From: Oscheius sp. JU75
Taxonomy: Eukaryota; Nematoda; Chromadorea; Rhabditida; Rhabditidae
Length of the DNA: 64,000 bases
Assembly: GCA_037178855.1 (NCBI GenBank)
Contig: JASJZC010000007.1
Span: forward strand, 5,580,001 to 5,644,000
Reading direction: 5' to 3'
Shown: positions 44,830 through 58,723 of the stretch, in pieces
Layout: each line of letters opens with the position of its first letter
Position numbering within the stretch: position 1 is the stretch's first letter
Translations under genes and position numbers: made by a program
Notes under the pieces: model-generated
The model's database searches: none
Seen by the model: only the letters and a program-made list of their open reading frames with translations
Told to the model about the DNA's origin: nothing

Positions 44830-47800
44830 ATGGGGTTAACCATATCTGCAGTGGAAATTCCACTTCTCACTGTTTATGCAACCGTGTTGGCTTTTCTGCA
44901 ACTGTTCCGCCCGAGGAAAAGTTTAACTGGAAAGATCAATCATCCAGAAGAAGCTGCGGGTATCTGGGACGAGGAATGGGACTTGGATTCGGTCGCGACA
45001 GGGGTATGAAGTGTAGTTTCCAGAAATTTAACTCATTTTAGAAATCTTACATCATCGAAGGAAGTAATAATAGTGGACAAAGCATCTACATTGAACTGGT
45101 GACCCATGACACCTACAACAGTGCTACAATTGTTCTTGGAGATGCAATGAGAACTATTGGCGGTCAATTTTCGGGAGCAATTGTGGACAATCGCACTATC
45201 AAGTGTGGACCGTTATTTGTCGAGATGAGAGAGCCGTTCCGGAGATGGAGAATCACGTTTAAGGGATATTTAGAGTAGGTGAAAAGATTTAAAAATATAA
45301 AAAACTTATAGAAATGACCAAGAACGAAACTTTGTGAGTCTTGCTGGCTGGTGGAAACCTACTGCCGATGCTAGATTCTTCTATTCTGACTTGACCGCTT
45401 CCAGTCTTCGTTTCTCAAAAAACTTTGATGTTCAATCAAACATCGAATATTTATCCAAGTATGTGAATGTTCTGGCCAAAAGAAGTGTTTTTTCAGAGCA
45501 CACTTCTCTGATCACTTATCTCAGTTTGGTCAATATCATGCCGAGGTCACAATTGACGGAATTTCCTCCGAATTACGATTTCGGGGGATTAGACAATTTG
45601 GAAGCTACAAAAATATTCAAGCAGCTGATGAATTCCATGCTTACTTGGAGGTAGGCTTATACGGCTCTCGACACATTCTGACTTAGGATGGAAATCGTGT
45701 CTCATACAGGTCGGTGACCTGTGAAGGACATTCGGTTACCATTAACCACGGCTACGTGGATAAAGCCAACAGACAATGCACTTCTGTATCACTTCCCGAT
45801 GAATCTGTTTTATCGACCGACAATAATAGATTGATTGAATTCAAACCTGCCCACTGTAGTACATTACTCGGAGGTTGGTTCAAATGAGACACTTGAACAA
45901 AAAGTTAAGTTCTTCCTTTTCCTCTTCGCAAGGGAGAAATCTGTTCAACCTATTCATACTTTTCATCTACGGGTCATGAAGTCAAGCTGAAACGAGTCAA
46001 GGTACTCTCATTCAGACGAAAGAACTAATCTTTTCCAGGTCAATCACGCGTTAAGCACAGGGTTTGCTCTTCTGAGAACGGTGAGAGAGTCTTTGAAAGA
46101 AGTGGAACACCCCCAGTTTCATTCTTTTGAAGGTGAGTAACCGCTCAGACATTGATAAACTAAGATCTCAGATGTGACCGCTACTGATGCTGCGAAGCAA
46201 AGAAAAGTTGTGCCATTCAGTCTGAGAAGCTGTCAAGATAAAGAGTTTACTGGTGGAAAAGGAGCAAATTTGGCCAAATTGAAGAGCATGGAACACAAAG
46301 TAATTTGACCTTGTTACCTCGTAATCATTTTTAGTATGTCGTTCCCAATGGGGCTGTTATCACAACGACCGCTTTTAATAGCTTCCTGGAGGCTAACAGC
46401 GACATCAAAAAATTGGTCCAAATATTGTCTGCAAAGGGTCTTTCAGTAGAGGAATATGTCTTGCAAGGAGAGCTGTAAGTGGACAAATAATGTGAGTCTA
46501 TTAGGCTTCAAGGATTCACGAAGCTATCATGAAAGCATCTCCGCCCTCAGAACTGCATCACCTATTGGAAGAGGCTGGCATTGTTTCAGACAACAAAATC
46601 AAATATGCCGTGAGGTTGGTGGAGCAGTGGACAGTTTGAGGCAACTTTTTCAGATCCTCGGCTGTCGGCGAGGACGGTTCGGATCTCTCAAGTGCGGGTC
46701 AATTAGAAAGCGTACTCAATGTACCATTTGACGACGTAACTAAATGTGTCATTCTTTTCTTTAAACTGGCTTAGATCCCTGCCAAAGTACTCGAATGTTG
46801 GTGCTCGAACTTCAGAAGAGAAGTCATCAGTTACAGGAGGTATGACTACTGATAGTTGCCGGAAAAACTAATTAAGAAACTATGGACAAGAATTGAACCC
46901 TTCAATGGCAGTCGTGGTACAGGAAATGATCACGGATGGATGTGCCGGTGCTGTTTTCCAAAACACATGCAACTTACTGTTTTAGGAGTCATGTTCACAT
47001 GTGATCCAGTGAAGAATAATGATGGTCGCCTTGTGATCAATGCTATCCGAGGATGTGGAGAAGATATTGTCAGTGGCGTGGTGACACCAGACGAGATAAT
47101 TGTCGAGAAGAAGACTCTGCAAATGTCCAAGGTACTTCCACACGTTCAACCCAATGAACCATTCAGCCCGACAACTGTTGCCTGGACGATGATTCCCTTC
47201 ATAATCTAGTCAATGTGGGTCTTTTCCTCGAAGGAATCTTTGGAACCGCTCAAGATGTCGAATTCGTTATGAAAGGAACAAAAGTGTTCTTGGTCCAAAG
47301 TCGAGATGTCACTGGTTACTTTGGTGGTCTTTCTCAGATAATTCCATGTTTTAGGACGTGACAGAGAAAGCAGATTCGAGCTTCTGTCAGAATTTGATAA
47401 TGCTACCTTGACCGATAAGGAAATCTTCACTACGGCCAATGTTGGGTAAACAGTGAAGTTTGCAAATCATAAGTTAATGTTTCAGTGAGGTGGTCCCTGC
47501 CCCAATGAGTCCACTTGAAATTAGTCAAACTTCGGGTCTCTATGACAGTACTATGGCTGTAAGCCAATTCCCTTTCATCTAAACAAAAATCTTCAGAACA
47601 TGATATTGAAAGATTTACCTGGAACCCATCTCACCCGTCACAATAACACAACCTTCCATACTTACGGTCAGCGCATGTTGCTGAACATCGGAGAGGTAGG
47701 TAGCAACAGTTTACTCTGTTCGAATATTTTTAGATGTTTTTGAGACAGCACTCTGTGATGAAAAATGACCGTCTTGCTGAAATCTCGATTGCTGGATGTC

Positions 47801-49621
47801 ATATTTTTACCGAAGAGATGTTCAAACAAGCTGAAGTGAGATACGGACCAGTACCCAAACTGTTTCCGTTGAAGAGACTGCAAGTCATTGGACACGTAAG
47901 ATATGACGTTTCAGATTAAAAGTATCTTCAGATGATGTTCATCCGGTCCTACAGAATAATGGACGAGATTCACGCTGAACTTAAAAAGTCTGAGCAGCTC
48001 ACTCCGACGGGCGAGATCACATTTGAAAGTCTTTTGGAGACCCTAAACAAGCAGCTACTGTTGTACAGAACTGTGAGTTTAAACAACATTTGTTTCTAGT
48101 GAAGTCTAGATTCTTGAAATGCATAGCGGTGCCTCAGTTTTCTCTTCGTTCACGCACATTGTCGTAGGAATGCTCATTAGAGGAAGCCCTGGTAACATGC
48201 AACTGTTTTATAAGAAGTTTTGATGCAGAAGGTGACACGACCCCCGATATGCTTTCCGATCTAGCCCGCATCTTCTCCAATTCTTCGACAACTGTCATCA
48301 GCGCAGATGTACCGGCTGCTCTCGAGGTACGTCAGCCATTTGAAATAAATCATTTCTTTCTAGAAACTCGCGAAAGCTATCAAGGAAGACGGGTTACAAC
48401 AAGAGTTTCTTGCCGCTGCGGATAACGAAGCTGTGAACCTTCTCAAGACTAAAGGACGCCTCTCTGCCGAACAGATCGACGACTTTTTAAAAGTCCACGG
48501 ACACAGGTCTTGCTATACGATTGACTGGATGCAGCAGATTTCAGGGGACCGAAAGAATTGTACATTCGGTCCGATGGCTGGGCAGAGAAACCCGAATTGC
48601 TTGTGGTTACCCTTAAAGTAGGTTTTTCACTCTACAATAAGAAATCGAAACTCAGACTATGCTTTCTTCTAAAATGGAAGAGAAACCGGCTAACAACACA
48701 ACTATAGACGAACTCCTGGACTCCCTGAAGTGTCAGCCTAAAGGGTTTAAGAGGTACTATTCTAAAACATTCAAAACTGATGGAGATTTCAGGCAAATGA
48801 TGAAGTACATGGTCAAAGAATCTCATCGAGGCGTAGCTTCACGTGAACTGGCCAAAAGTTGTTTGGTTAAGGCAGTTTATGAGTGCAGAAAGACGTCGAA
48901 AATGATAGCAAAAATGCTGTACGAAAATGTAATCAAACGTTAATCAAGTTGAAGACTTGATTCAGGGGCTGGTTCCTGATGAAGATCTCTACTTCTTCCT
49001 GCATTTGGACGAAGTCAAGACTCTTTGGAAGACCAGAAGCGCAAAGTTGATTGCAAGAGCAATGAGAAGACGACAAATCTTCCCCGAATTTGAGGAACGA
49101 CGATATGCTCACGTCTACTACGGAAATCCTGAACCGGTAACAAGATGTAGTAGTATGGAAAATATCCTGCGTTTAGCTCAAACTCAAGACAGCTGACGAT
49201 TCTGCCACAGAAGTCAGTTTGACGGGAACGGTCGTTTGTGAAGGAAAGGTGGTGGCCAAGGCTAGAGTGGCAGTCAACTTGGAAGAAGCAAAGCATACTC
49301 AGGTCTTCTAGTTTTTGTCGTTTTATCAAATCCATTTAAGTCTGGCGAGATTCTCATCACGCGATGCACTGATATCTGCTGGTCTCCCTTTTTCCCTATC
49401 ATTAAGGGGATCGTCACTGAAATCGGAGGCCTGCTCAGTCATGGAGCAGTGGTTGCTCGAGAATACGGTCTTCCTAGCTTGATTGCTGTAGAGAATGCTA
49501 CAGCTGTTTTCAGAACAGGTTCTAATCCTCATCAAACAATAAAATCAAACGTTTAGGCGACCTCGTGGAACTAGACACCCACAAAGGTACCATATCAAAA
49601 ATCACAATGTTCTCTTCTTGA
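44830..49621 (+). CDS. Animal PEP-synthase / rifampicin-phosphotransferase-like enzyme (29 exons)
   Basis: The bacterial relatives use an ATP-grasp domain and a swivelling phosphohistidine domain to transfer phosphate (pyruvate to PEP, or onto rifampicin). The 29 exons run from 44830-45003 to 49557-49621, phases agreeing throughout (about 1245 codons). A hydrophobic N-terminus (LLTVYATVLAFLQLF) may anchor it in a membrane. It is followed by an N-terminal region of about 380 residues, then the ATP-grasp marks GGKGANLAKLK, AVRSSAVGEDGSDLSSAGQ and GVMFTCDPV. A central helical region contains HGHRGPKELYIRSDGWAEKP. The C-terminal swivel domain is TEIGGLLSHGAVVAREYG, with the presumed catalytic His near residue 1199. 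Key motifs are intact, so the enzyme may be active. Substrate is unknown. Confidence 0.9.
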
Positions 49622-50173
49622 AAGATTACGCATTTTATGTAGAACACTTTCGAATAAACTGTTAATCTGTTAATGTCTGTGTTATTCTCATCTCATCGAG
49701 CAAAGCTGGTCAAGCTTTGATTATTTTTCGGGTTAGTTTAAAGATTAAACACACTACAGTTTTGTAGTGAACCCACAAATATTCATTGTTCATTCTATGG
49801 TAGTGTTTTCGGATAACTCGAGGTAGGGTAAAAAATTATAATTATTGAAATTCACAAGGTATAAAACTGTTCCGCAGAAACCAGCTTAAAGGGCCGCGAG
49901 AAATCGCGCTCTAATTCAACGGACACTACTGTGCATTCTAAAGGACGTTGCACAAGTCCAGTCTGTTTATGAGCTCTTTTACGTTTATTTGTTGACTTTC
50001 ACTCAAGGTTTTACTGAAAAGTTGCTCTTAATACAACAGTGCATCATAAAATATACTCTCTAACAGTTGCTACTGTCTCAAAACTGACTTTTAGTGGCAC
50101 GTCAACGCTTCCCTGTTCGCTTTTCCACTTTCTATGCTTTTAATGTTTATTAATTATCATTTTCAGGTAATTG
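49622..50173. other. Intergenic spacer before SEL1L
   Basis: This T/A-rich interval carries AATAAA at about 49653, likely the poly(A) signal of the preceding gene. The sequence ttttcag just before the SEL1L ATG could be a (trans-)splice acceptor. No other gene was seen. Confidence 0.45.
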
Positions 50174-52711
<2,538 letters not shown>

Positions 52712-53207
52712 CTTATTCTTTTCCGACAACAGCCGCTTTCTTACTTGTATTGTTTCGGGTTTTTCCGCGGCGGTCTATGATGCTTCAAAGTATATCGCCA
52801 TTGTAGTAGATTTTCTCTCCTGTTGTCCACTAAAGATACGGGTACATTTCGTAAATAGTAGCTTGTACATTTATTATTTGCACCTCCAACTATTGTGATT
52901 CCAAACGATGTAATACGGTTTACAAGGTTTCATTTGAGTAAATTATTGTGTGATTGGAGTTTGTCTAATGAACCGCATCTGTGAGAAAAGCCACTTCGAG
53001 ATCCGAGTAACCAAGCAACCAACCCAACTCATTATAATGGCAGAAAAAACATCTCATGTTCCTCAGGATTTGTCCGGATTGATTTCTTTAAAGAAGCCCT
53101 GCTAATCCATCAGTCTTGGAATATCTAGTTGAGCGCGGAGCCGCACTAGATCTCCCTCCACGTTTCTCTCTAATCACAGTCCCACACAGTCTATGCTTGT
53201 TGCAGAT
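52712..53207. other. Intergenic spacer after SEL1L
   Basis: This holds the 3' UTR of SEL1L and the start of the next candidate gene. A possible acceptor (tgttgcag) lies at about 53198-53205. No other feature was seen. Confidence 0.4.
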
Positions 53208-54678
53208 ATGGAGCCTGATTATCTGGGGTACTTTTCTTTCACCACTATTGGCATCATTATAATTTTCTGTCTACTGCGGTACTTTAATCAAAGTGAGTCT
53301 CACTTTAAAAGCTTCGTTCAAACTTTTCAAGCGTTTAATCAAGTGAAAGAGTCTTCTTATCCTTCTTATGAACTATCATTCGTTGCTCTTTTCCTTTCGT
53401 AGTGTCTATACAAATGATGTAACTGATGCGTCAAACACTATGATTTCCCACAAAGGATCACTTTGTCAAACCAGTCGAAACTGTCAATGTTTAGAACTTG
53501 AATGAACTTTTTTTTTTCGAAAAGTAAGGCAGTGTGATTCTGTATTTGCTCACTAGATCAGGGTAGATTAGAACAAAATTTTATTTTAAAACTTTTTTAC
53601 CAGTTCTTTGACATTTAAAAGCCGACGTCGCTCGGGATAAGGAGTGTCGAAGTGTCAAAACTGAGGGCAGTCGAAAGAATTTGTCATAAACTTGACTGAC
53701 GCTTTTACGTGATAGATAGACTCATCTTTCATTTGATCGAGTTTTTTACTCGCAGCTATTCTTCCGAACTCTTTTTCCCACCTTTACAAAGAGTTTTTGC
53801 TCACTGATCCAATTGGATCAAATTGATGAAAATTTGTAGAGCCATCCCACCCAACAATGCAATTTTGCGAAAAGTAATCCGAGAAAATCAACAAAAGAGA
53901 CAAAAACAATGAGAAAATAAGGTAAAACAGTGAAAATGAATGCAATTTGGCATACTGTAACGCCACTTTCCGTATTCGATATCTCATCTTCGCACATCGT
54001 GCACCATTTTTCTCAAGAATTTCAAGGGGTTCTTTCTGTTCACTCGTAACCATCTAATAAAATACACTTGCTCTTGTTTGCAAGCGGCAAAAACCCCTAA
54101 AAGTCATGATAATACTGTGAAAATTCTCAAACTTTGGAATTTTAGGCGCTGCGTACACATTTTTGCGCAAACGCAAAAGGCTAGAGACGGTCGGACAGAC
54201 GGAGACGACAGCTCCCTTAAGAGATATGTCAAAAAAGCTTTTATATCTATCTTGCTTGCTAATGGGCGTGTACTGCTCCTATTTTGAAACCTATGAAACG
54301 GACAGAAACTACTTGTTTGTTGTCCACACTCATTGCTTTTCAGAATGTCGAATTGGTCATCATCATCAGAGCAACATGGATGAGTTCTATACCTCGCAGT
54401 ATTTTGCTAACAGCCAATCAGGTACAAAAGCTGCTTCTCAGCCATGATAATCTCACTTCAGCCGTAAATCATTTTCTAGTTAATGAAAACGGCATTTCAA
54501 GTCTTGTGATCGCCCGTGTGAATCATCCACAACAGCTCATGGGTAAGTCGATGAAGTTTTATTTGAGAGTGGCACTTAATCTGATTAACCCGTCTGACGA
54601 AAAAACACCGCATCTCCGAATTGCATCTATTTACCCCCCACAGCTGATGTTGGCGTCTCTTTAAAGTCGGCTTTTTGA
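53208..54678 (+). CDS. Candidate small membrane or secreted protein
   Basis: Preferred model: exons 53208-53292, 54344-54421, 54462-54542 and 54644-54678, phases agreeing, 92 codons. It gives a short N-terminus (MEPDYLGYFS), a transmembrane helix (TTIGIIIIFCLLRYF) and a polar tail (HHHQSNMDEFYTSQYF...). The 1.05-kb first intron is unusual here. An alternative first exon starts at 54226 in the same frame with a signal-peptide-like MSKKLLYLSCLLMGVYC, giving 103 codons and a secreted Cys-containing protein. The 3' end overlaps the coding sequence of the minus-strand gene at 54627-55080 by 52 nt. No family was recognised, and the 5' end is unsettled. Confidence 0.4.
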
Positions 54679-55080
54679 GCGCATTGGAGGAGCCGGTGTC
54701 CGTTTTCTTGGACAGGTGGCAGTTGATAGTAGGGATCGTAATAGCTATTCAAGTAGGCCTCGTCGGTAATTATAGACAATGGTTGATCCAGTGGCACAAA
54801 TTTTATTTCTAAAAGAGCGGTTGAAGTGGGTCAGTTGCTAGGAGTTACCTGGTACACAACTGAAATATGTAGAATTGGGGGAAGGAGGCAATAATGTCTC
54901 AATTGAGGGCAAAGTTCCAACCGAAGATGTGTATTTCTAAAATTGTCTTTTTGTAAATTTGATTAAAAGTCAACTTACAGTGTGCATACTATAAGGATTG
55001 TACTTTTCTGGTGGTGATGGTTCATAGGTAGGATACATTTTGAGACTGCTCGAATAGGAAGAAAGTGTTGCTGTAGACAT
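54627..55080 (-). CDS. Unrecognised Tyr/Pro/Ser-rich small protein
   Basis: Minus-strand exons are 55080-54979, 54936-54849 and 54808-54627; phases agree and both introns are about 40 nt GT-AG (123 codons). The sequence begins MSTATLSSYSSSLKMYP and contains YEPSPPEKYNPY, ETLLPPSPNSTYF and YYDPYYQLPPVQENGHR, so it is likely disordered. The PPEKY and YEPSPP runs resemble binding sites for WW or SH3 domains, but no strict PPxY is present. No signal peptide or membrane segment was seen, and no family was recognised. Its last exon overlaps that of the plus-strand candidate at 53208-54678. Confidence 0.55.
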
Positions 55081-57944
55081 TTTAGCTGAATAACAGTAGT
55101 ATAGTTTCTAATAAGTGGGGGAGAGCGCAAAAATAAAAGATGTGTCCGGGTGGCTGAATCACAACAGAGCAGTCCGCGCCGTATGGCGAACACACAAAAA
55201 AGAAACGGAGCAGGCAGCTCACCGTGGGAAAGTGTTAGTGGCTAGCCCTGTCTCACTCGCTGAAGCAGATTTGCATCAGAAGGACGAGGGTAAAAAGAGA
55301 CGCGGCGAAAGGTCACAACATTGTTTAGCTACTTGCAGGGGGCCTATAAAAAGCTGCAGAGGTCAGCGTACGAGAATGGTTGGCTCCCTAAGCTAATGAG
55401 GCAATTATAAGCGACGAACACGGGCTATCAAATGCCGGCGCCTTAGAGACCTTCAAACCTGTCGGATTTTGTTCTTGGACGGGTGACAAGTTAGAGAGCG
55501 AGCCAAGGAGGAATCTCTCCTATAGTCGCCTGCCGGTCACATTTGTCAAAGTGTCTCTTTCGAAAGGCAATGAAATCGCGCGAACAGATGCCTCCTTTGG
55601 CAGAACATAGCAGATGGCACTTGATGAGCGATCGGTATGCTCAGCACATTTAATGAGGATCCTCTCGAGGCAAGCTCATTAATTGACTCTATTCATGGTG
55701 TAAGAAGAGAAGAAAGGGGTGAAAATGAATTGCAGCTGCAAAAAGAGCTCTCTCTCTCTCTTTCTCTCTCTTTGTAAACGGGGCCAATATAATGCGCTTG
55801 GGACAGACAGAAGGACATTGAGCACGCTTGAACGGAAATCGCCTCTAGTCGCGGGAACTTTTTTTGCGAAAGCCTACACCGGCCGCGTCTCCGGAAATTA
55901 TGTTCTGGCGACTTCCTCGCCGCTTGACAATACAATGGCAAAGGCCGGAAAGGCGACGTGAATAAAGAACAGAAGTCGGAATCTAGATGGACTCTCGTGC
56001 GATTCATTAGTCCTACTGTTACCGCTGCCCTAGATAATCTCCAAATAGGTAACCTGGGAGCGACACGCATTACGGCCCTCATAATCAACGGTTACACCTA
56101 CACGTTTATAGGAGAGAGAGAGAGAGTGATGGACAGGGTGTAAAGACGGAAAAAACTAATGTTCTCCTCTTACGTCGGCGTACGCTCATGCATAGGAAAG
56201 CAAGCCTCAAGCTGGAAGGATAATCGTTCATAACAACAGAACACAGTGTGTGAGAAAGAGGATGAGGATGGTGAGAATCACGGCATGAGAATGAGCTCCT
56301 GACACAAAGCCGCAGAGTGTCGTTGCTTATTATGCAAATACGGTTACTCACAAACAAAGAGTACGCCATATGCAGAGTGTGCAGACGATCGACCACACAC
56401 TTTGCGCAATGGTAATGAGAATCCCTAATGGAGACTCTGATCATCTTACTCTGCGGAGGCCTGACCACGAACTATTAAGTATAAATCATCAGCAAAAGCA
56501 GAACAGATAGGTCAAGAAACGAATGTGGTTGCCACTTAGGCTGGAACTGGCAGCTGAAGAACAACAGATTAGTTCAAGGTTCCGGGGGTAGTATGGAAGT
56601 GACAGTGTTGAAGAGATGCTTGAAGTGCGCCAAATGTCGGCCGCACATGTTTGGGCAGGACCCGAGTGGGATGAATAAACACAAACACATCTGCTATTTG
56701 GCCATCCGGATATTAGTTCAATTACTGGCAAACGGCTTCCATGGAGGGAGAGAGCGGGAAAGAGCAAAAGGCTGTGTCGCATCTAATGGGAACGGAGGGC
56801 TGCAATTGTATAGAAAGGAAGGGGTTCCTTTAGGGCCTATAAGAGGGAGTCGTAGCTCCCAGCTCCCCGACGATAATAGAATGTGACCCGGCAAATGGCC
56901 GCAGCAGCAGCCGAGAGGCAGATGTTCAGAACCGCCGACACCGCCGGCTTGCACACGTTTTTCCTGGTCTTTTTCGCCGTTTCGGGCCTATTCGTCTAGC
57001 CGAAACCAAACAGACACGCACAAAGGAAATGATATACCAGAGGACAGGAGAGCGTAGCAAGTATACTGCTGCCGCTCACTCAACTGACAATGAGCCGTTC
57101 CAAAGAATGCTTATTTTTCAAGAACGTGACGTATGGGACGAGGAAAGGGCAGCTGAATTGTGCAAGACAAACGTGAACCAAATAAGCATCTGTGCTCGAG
57201 CCGTGTGTTGCTCAATTATGCGCCTGCTGGTGCTAATTAGGTAGTGAAACCGGGTGGATTGAAAAGAGAGTGCAAGATAAGAAGTATTGGATGGCGCGCA
57301 GAAATTTAGAATAAGAATCCGCTGTGGGATATATATCCACCGATAGCTTTATTTATGATGGCTGAGAAGACCCGGCAGAAAAATGCTTTTTGCCAACCCT
57401 CGTTAGCTTGCCGGCGCGGTCAGCAGACAATCTTGCGGACTCAAAAGGTCAGGTCATCGATACCGTTGGTCTACACGCACGGAACGCATTTGATAACAAA
57501 GAGCGCGAGAAATAGCGAACAGCTGAGGATCGGAGTGAAAGTGCTTGAAGTTGTCATTCAACTGGTTGCTATAGACGCAGACTCGGAAAGGCCGTTAAAC
57601 GGTTGTTTTGGACTGGGACTCAACTGCCATCCAGAGAGACTTTAGGCGTAACTGGTTCCGTGCACCTGCGACTGTTCCTCCAGAGTGTGAAACTTCTTAC
57701 AAACAGCTGAGATACAGTCCAGTCTATGACCAGTCCCAAGAGTCATAAGGTTCAAGAAGAATGATGTAGCAAAAGTTGATTGTGGAGACGTGAGAAGAAA
57801 GTGTCGAAAAAGGTTCATGCTCCATAAATAAGACGCTCTATAAAAGTATGTAAATAGCATTCTTCCATCCAAGTTCAGGAGTTTTTTTTTAAGTGGCGCA
57901 GGATACTTTGTTACGCTTGATGCCAACCATTATTGTTGCAGCTA
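55081..57944. other. Gene-poor, relatively GC-rich interval with microsatellites
   Basis: No coding exon was supported over 2.9 kb. There are (CT)n tracts at about 55747-55774 and (GA)n at 56111-56127. The ORFs found are arginine/cysteine-rich translations of GC-rich sequence without splice or family support. It should include promoters for the minus-strand gene ending at 55080 and for the gene at 57945. Confidence 0.45.
55747..55774. repeat. (CT)n microsatellite
   Basis: An imperfect run of CT dinucleotides, interrupted by TTT. It is polypyrimidine and non-coding. Confidence 0.9.
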
Positions 57945-58402
57945 ATGGAGTACTGCGTAGAAGGTCTTTACGTACCTTATAGTTGTCAGAGACTTAAAAT
58001 ACGGACTAAGTAACTTACTTGTTTCAAACCGCATTGCAGGTTATGTTTTGGACGCTGGACTGCTTTCTCCCGCTCAGCAAATACCGTCTCTTCCCACATA
58101 TGAAGAGGCAGTAAAACCGCCATACGGTCCGCCTAAGTATGAAGAAAGCTCTTCGGGTATTCGGCATTGTAATCGATAAACAGTAACAACATTTAGGTAG
58201 TGTTCAATCTATTGCTCCAACCTTGCCAGATAGCAACGACTCCACTGCCAGAGTCGGATCGGGCAATTCACCTCCGGCTGCACATCTGACTGGCTTTATT
58301 CACCGTAATCCGCAAAGAAGAAAGAGCTACTCTACAGAAGACGTGTCTTTCGAAAGAGTCAATCTTAGAGACTGTCTTAACCGACGATATTCACTTGTCT
58401 AA
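57945..58402 (+). CDS. Small PY-motif protein, probable WW-domain ligand
   Basis: Exons are 57945-57963, 58040-58156 and 58197-58402; phases agree (113 codons). After MEYCVEG the sequence reaches IPSLPTYEEAVKPPYGPPKYEE, which contains LPTYEEA and PPKY. These PY-type motifs recruit NEDD4-family ubiquitin ligases in other proteins. The rest is Ser/Arg-rich (QRRKSYSTEDVSFERVN) and ends DCLNRRYSLV. Membrane adaptors such as NDFIP, VOPP1 or arrestin-like proteins have such tails, but no transmembrane exon was found upstream, so this may be the 3' part of a longer gene. The family is not assigned. Confidence 0.55.
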
Positions 58403-58723
58403 TGATGTTACAAGTGATCTCTACAGTGCACTCTTTCATTTGCGTTCCAATGAACATTTCAAGACATTTCCGTCGTGTTGCGAATAGCATAAGAAAAGCT
58501 CTCGGAACAGTGCTTCGATAGGCGAAAAGTGCCTTTTTCCCTCTTCGCGTAGGTGGAAACCAGAGGCAGCGCCTGGCGGATGTGAACGTAGATTGTGATT
58601 AGCCTCGATGCGGGCGCTAAAATAAAGAAAGGTGGCGCAGAACCTGTGGATTCTGGACAGATGAAATCTTCAGATACGGGGCGGGCTCTCGAATTTCGAC
58701 AATCCTTTGATCAACCTCCAGCC
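58403..58723. other. Intergenic spacer
   Basis: This short interval lies between the PY-motif gene and the lustrin/Kunitz gene on the same strand. It probably contains the 3' UTR and a promoter; nothing else was seen. Confidence 0.4.

Noticed and set aside
56593-56886. ORF with CLKCAKCRPHMFG...HKHIC, zinc-finger-like Cys spacing
   Set aside because: It lies in a GC-rich non-coding interval, overlaps ORFs on the other strand, has no splice context, and only part of the pattern fits any finger family.
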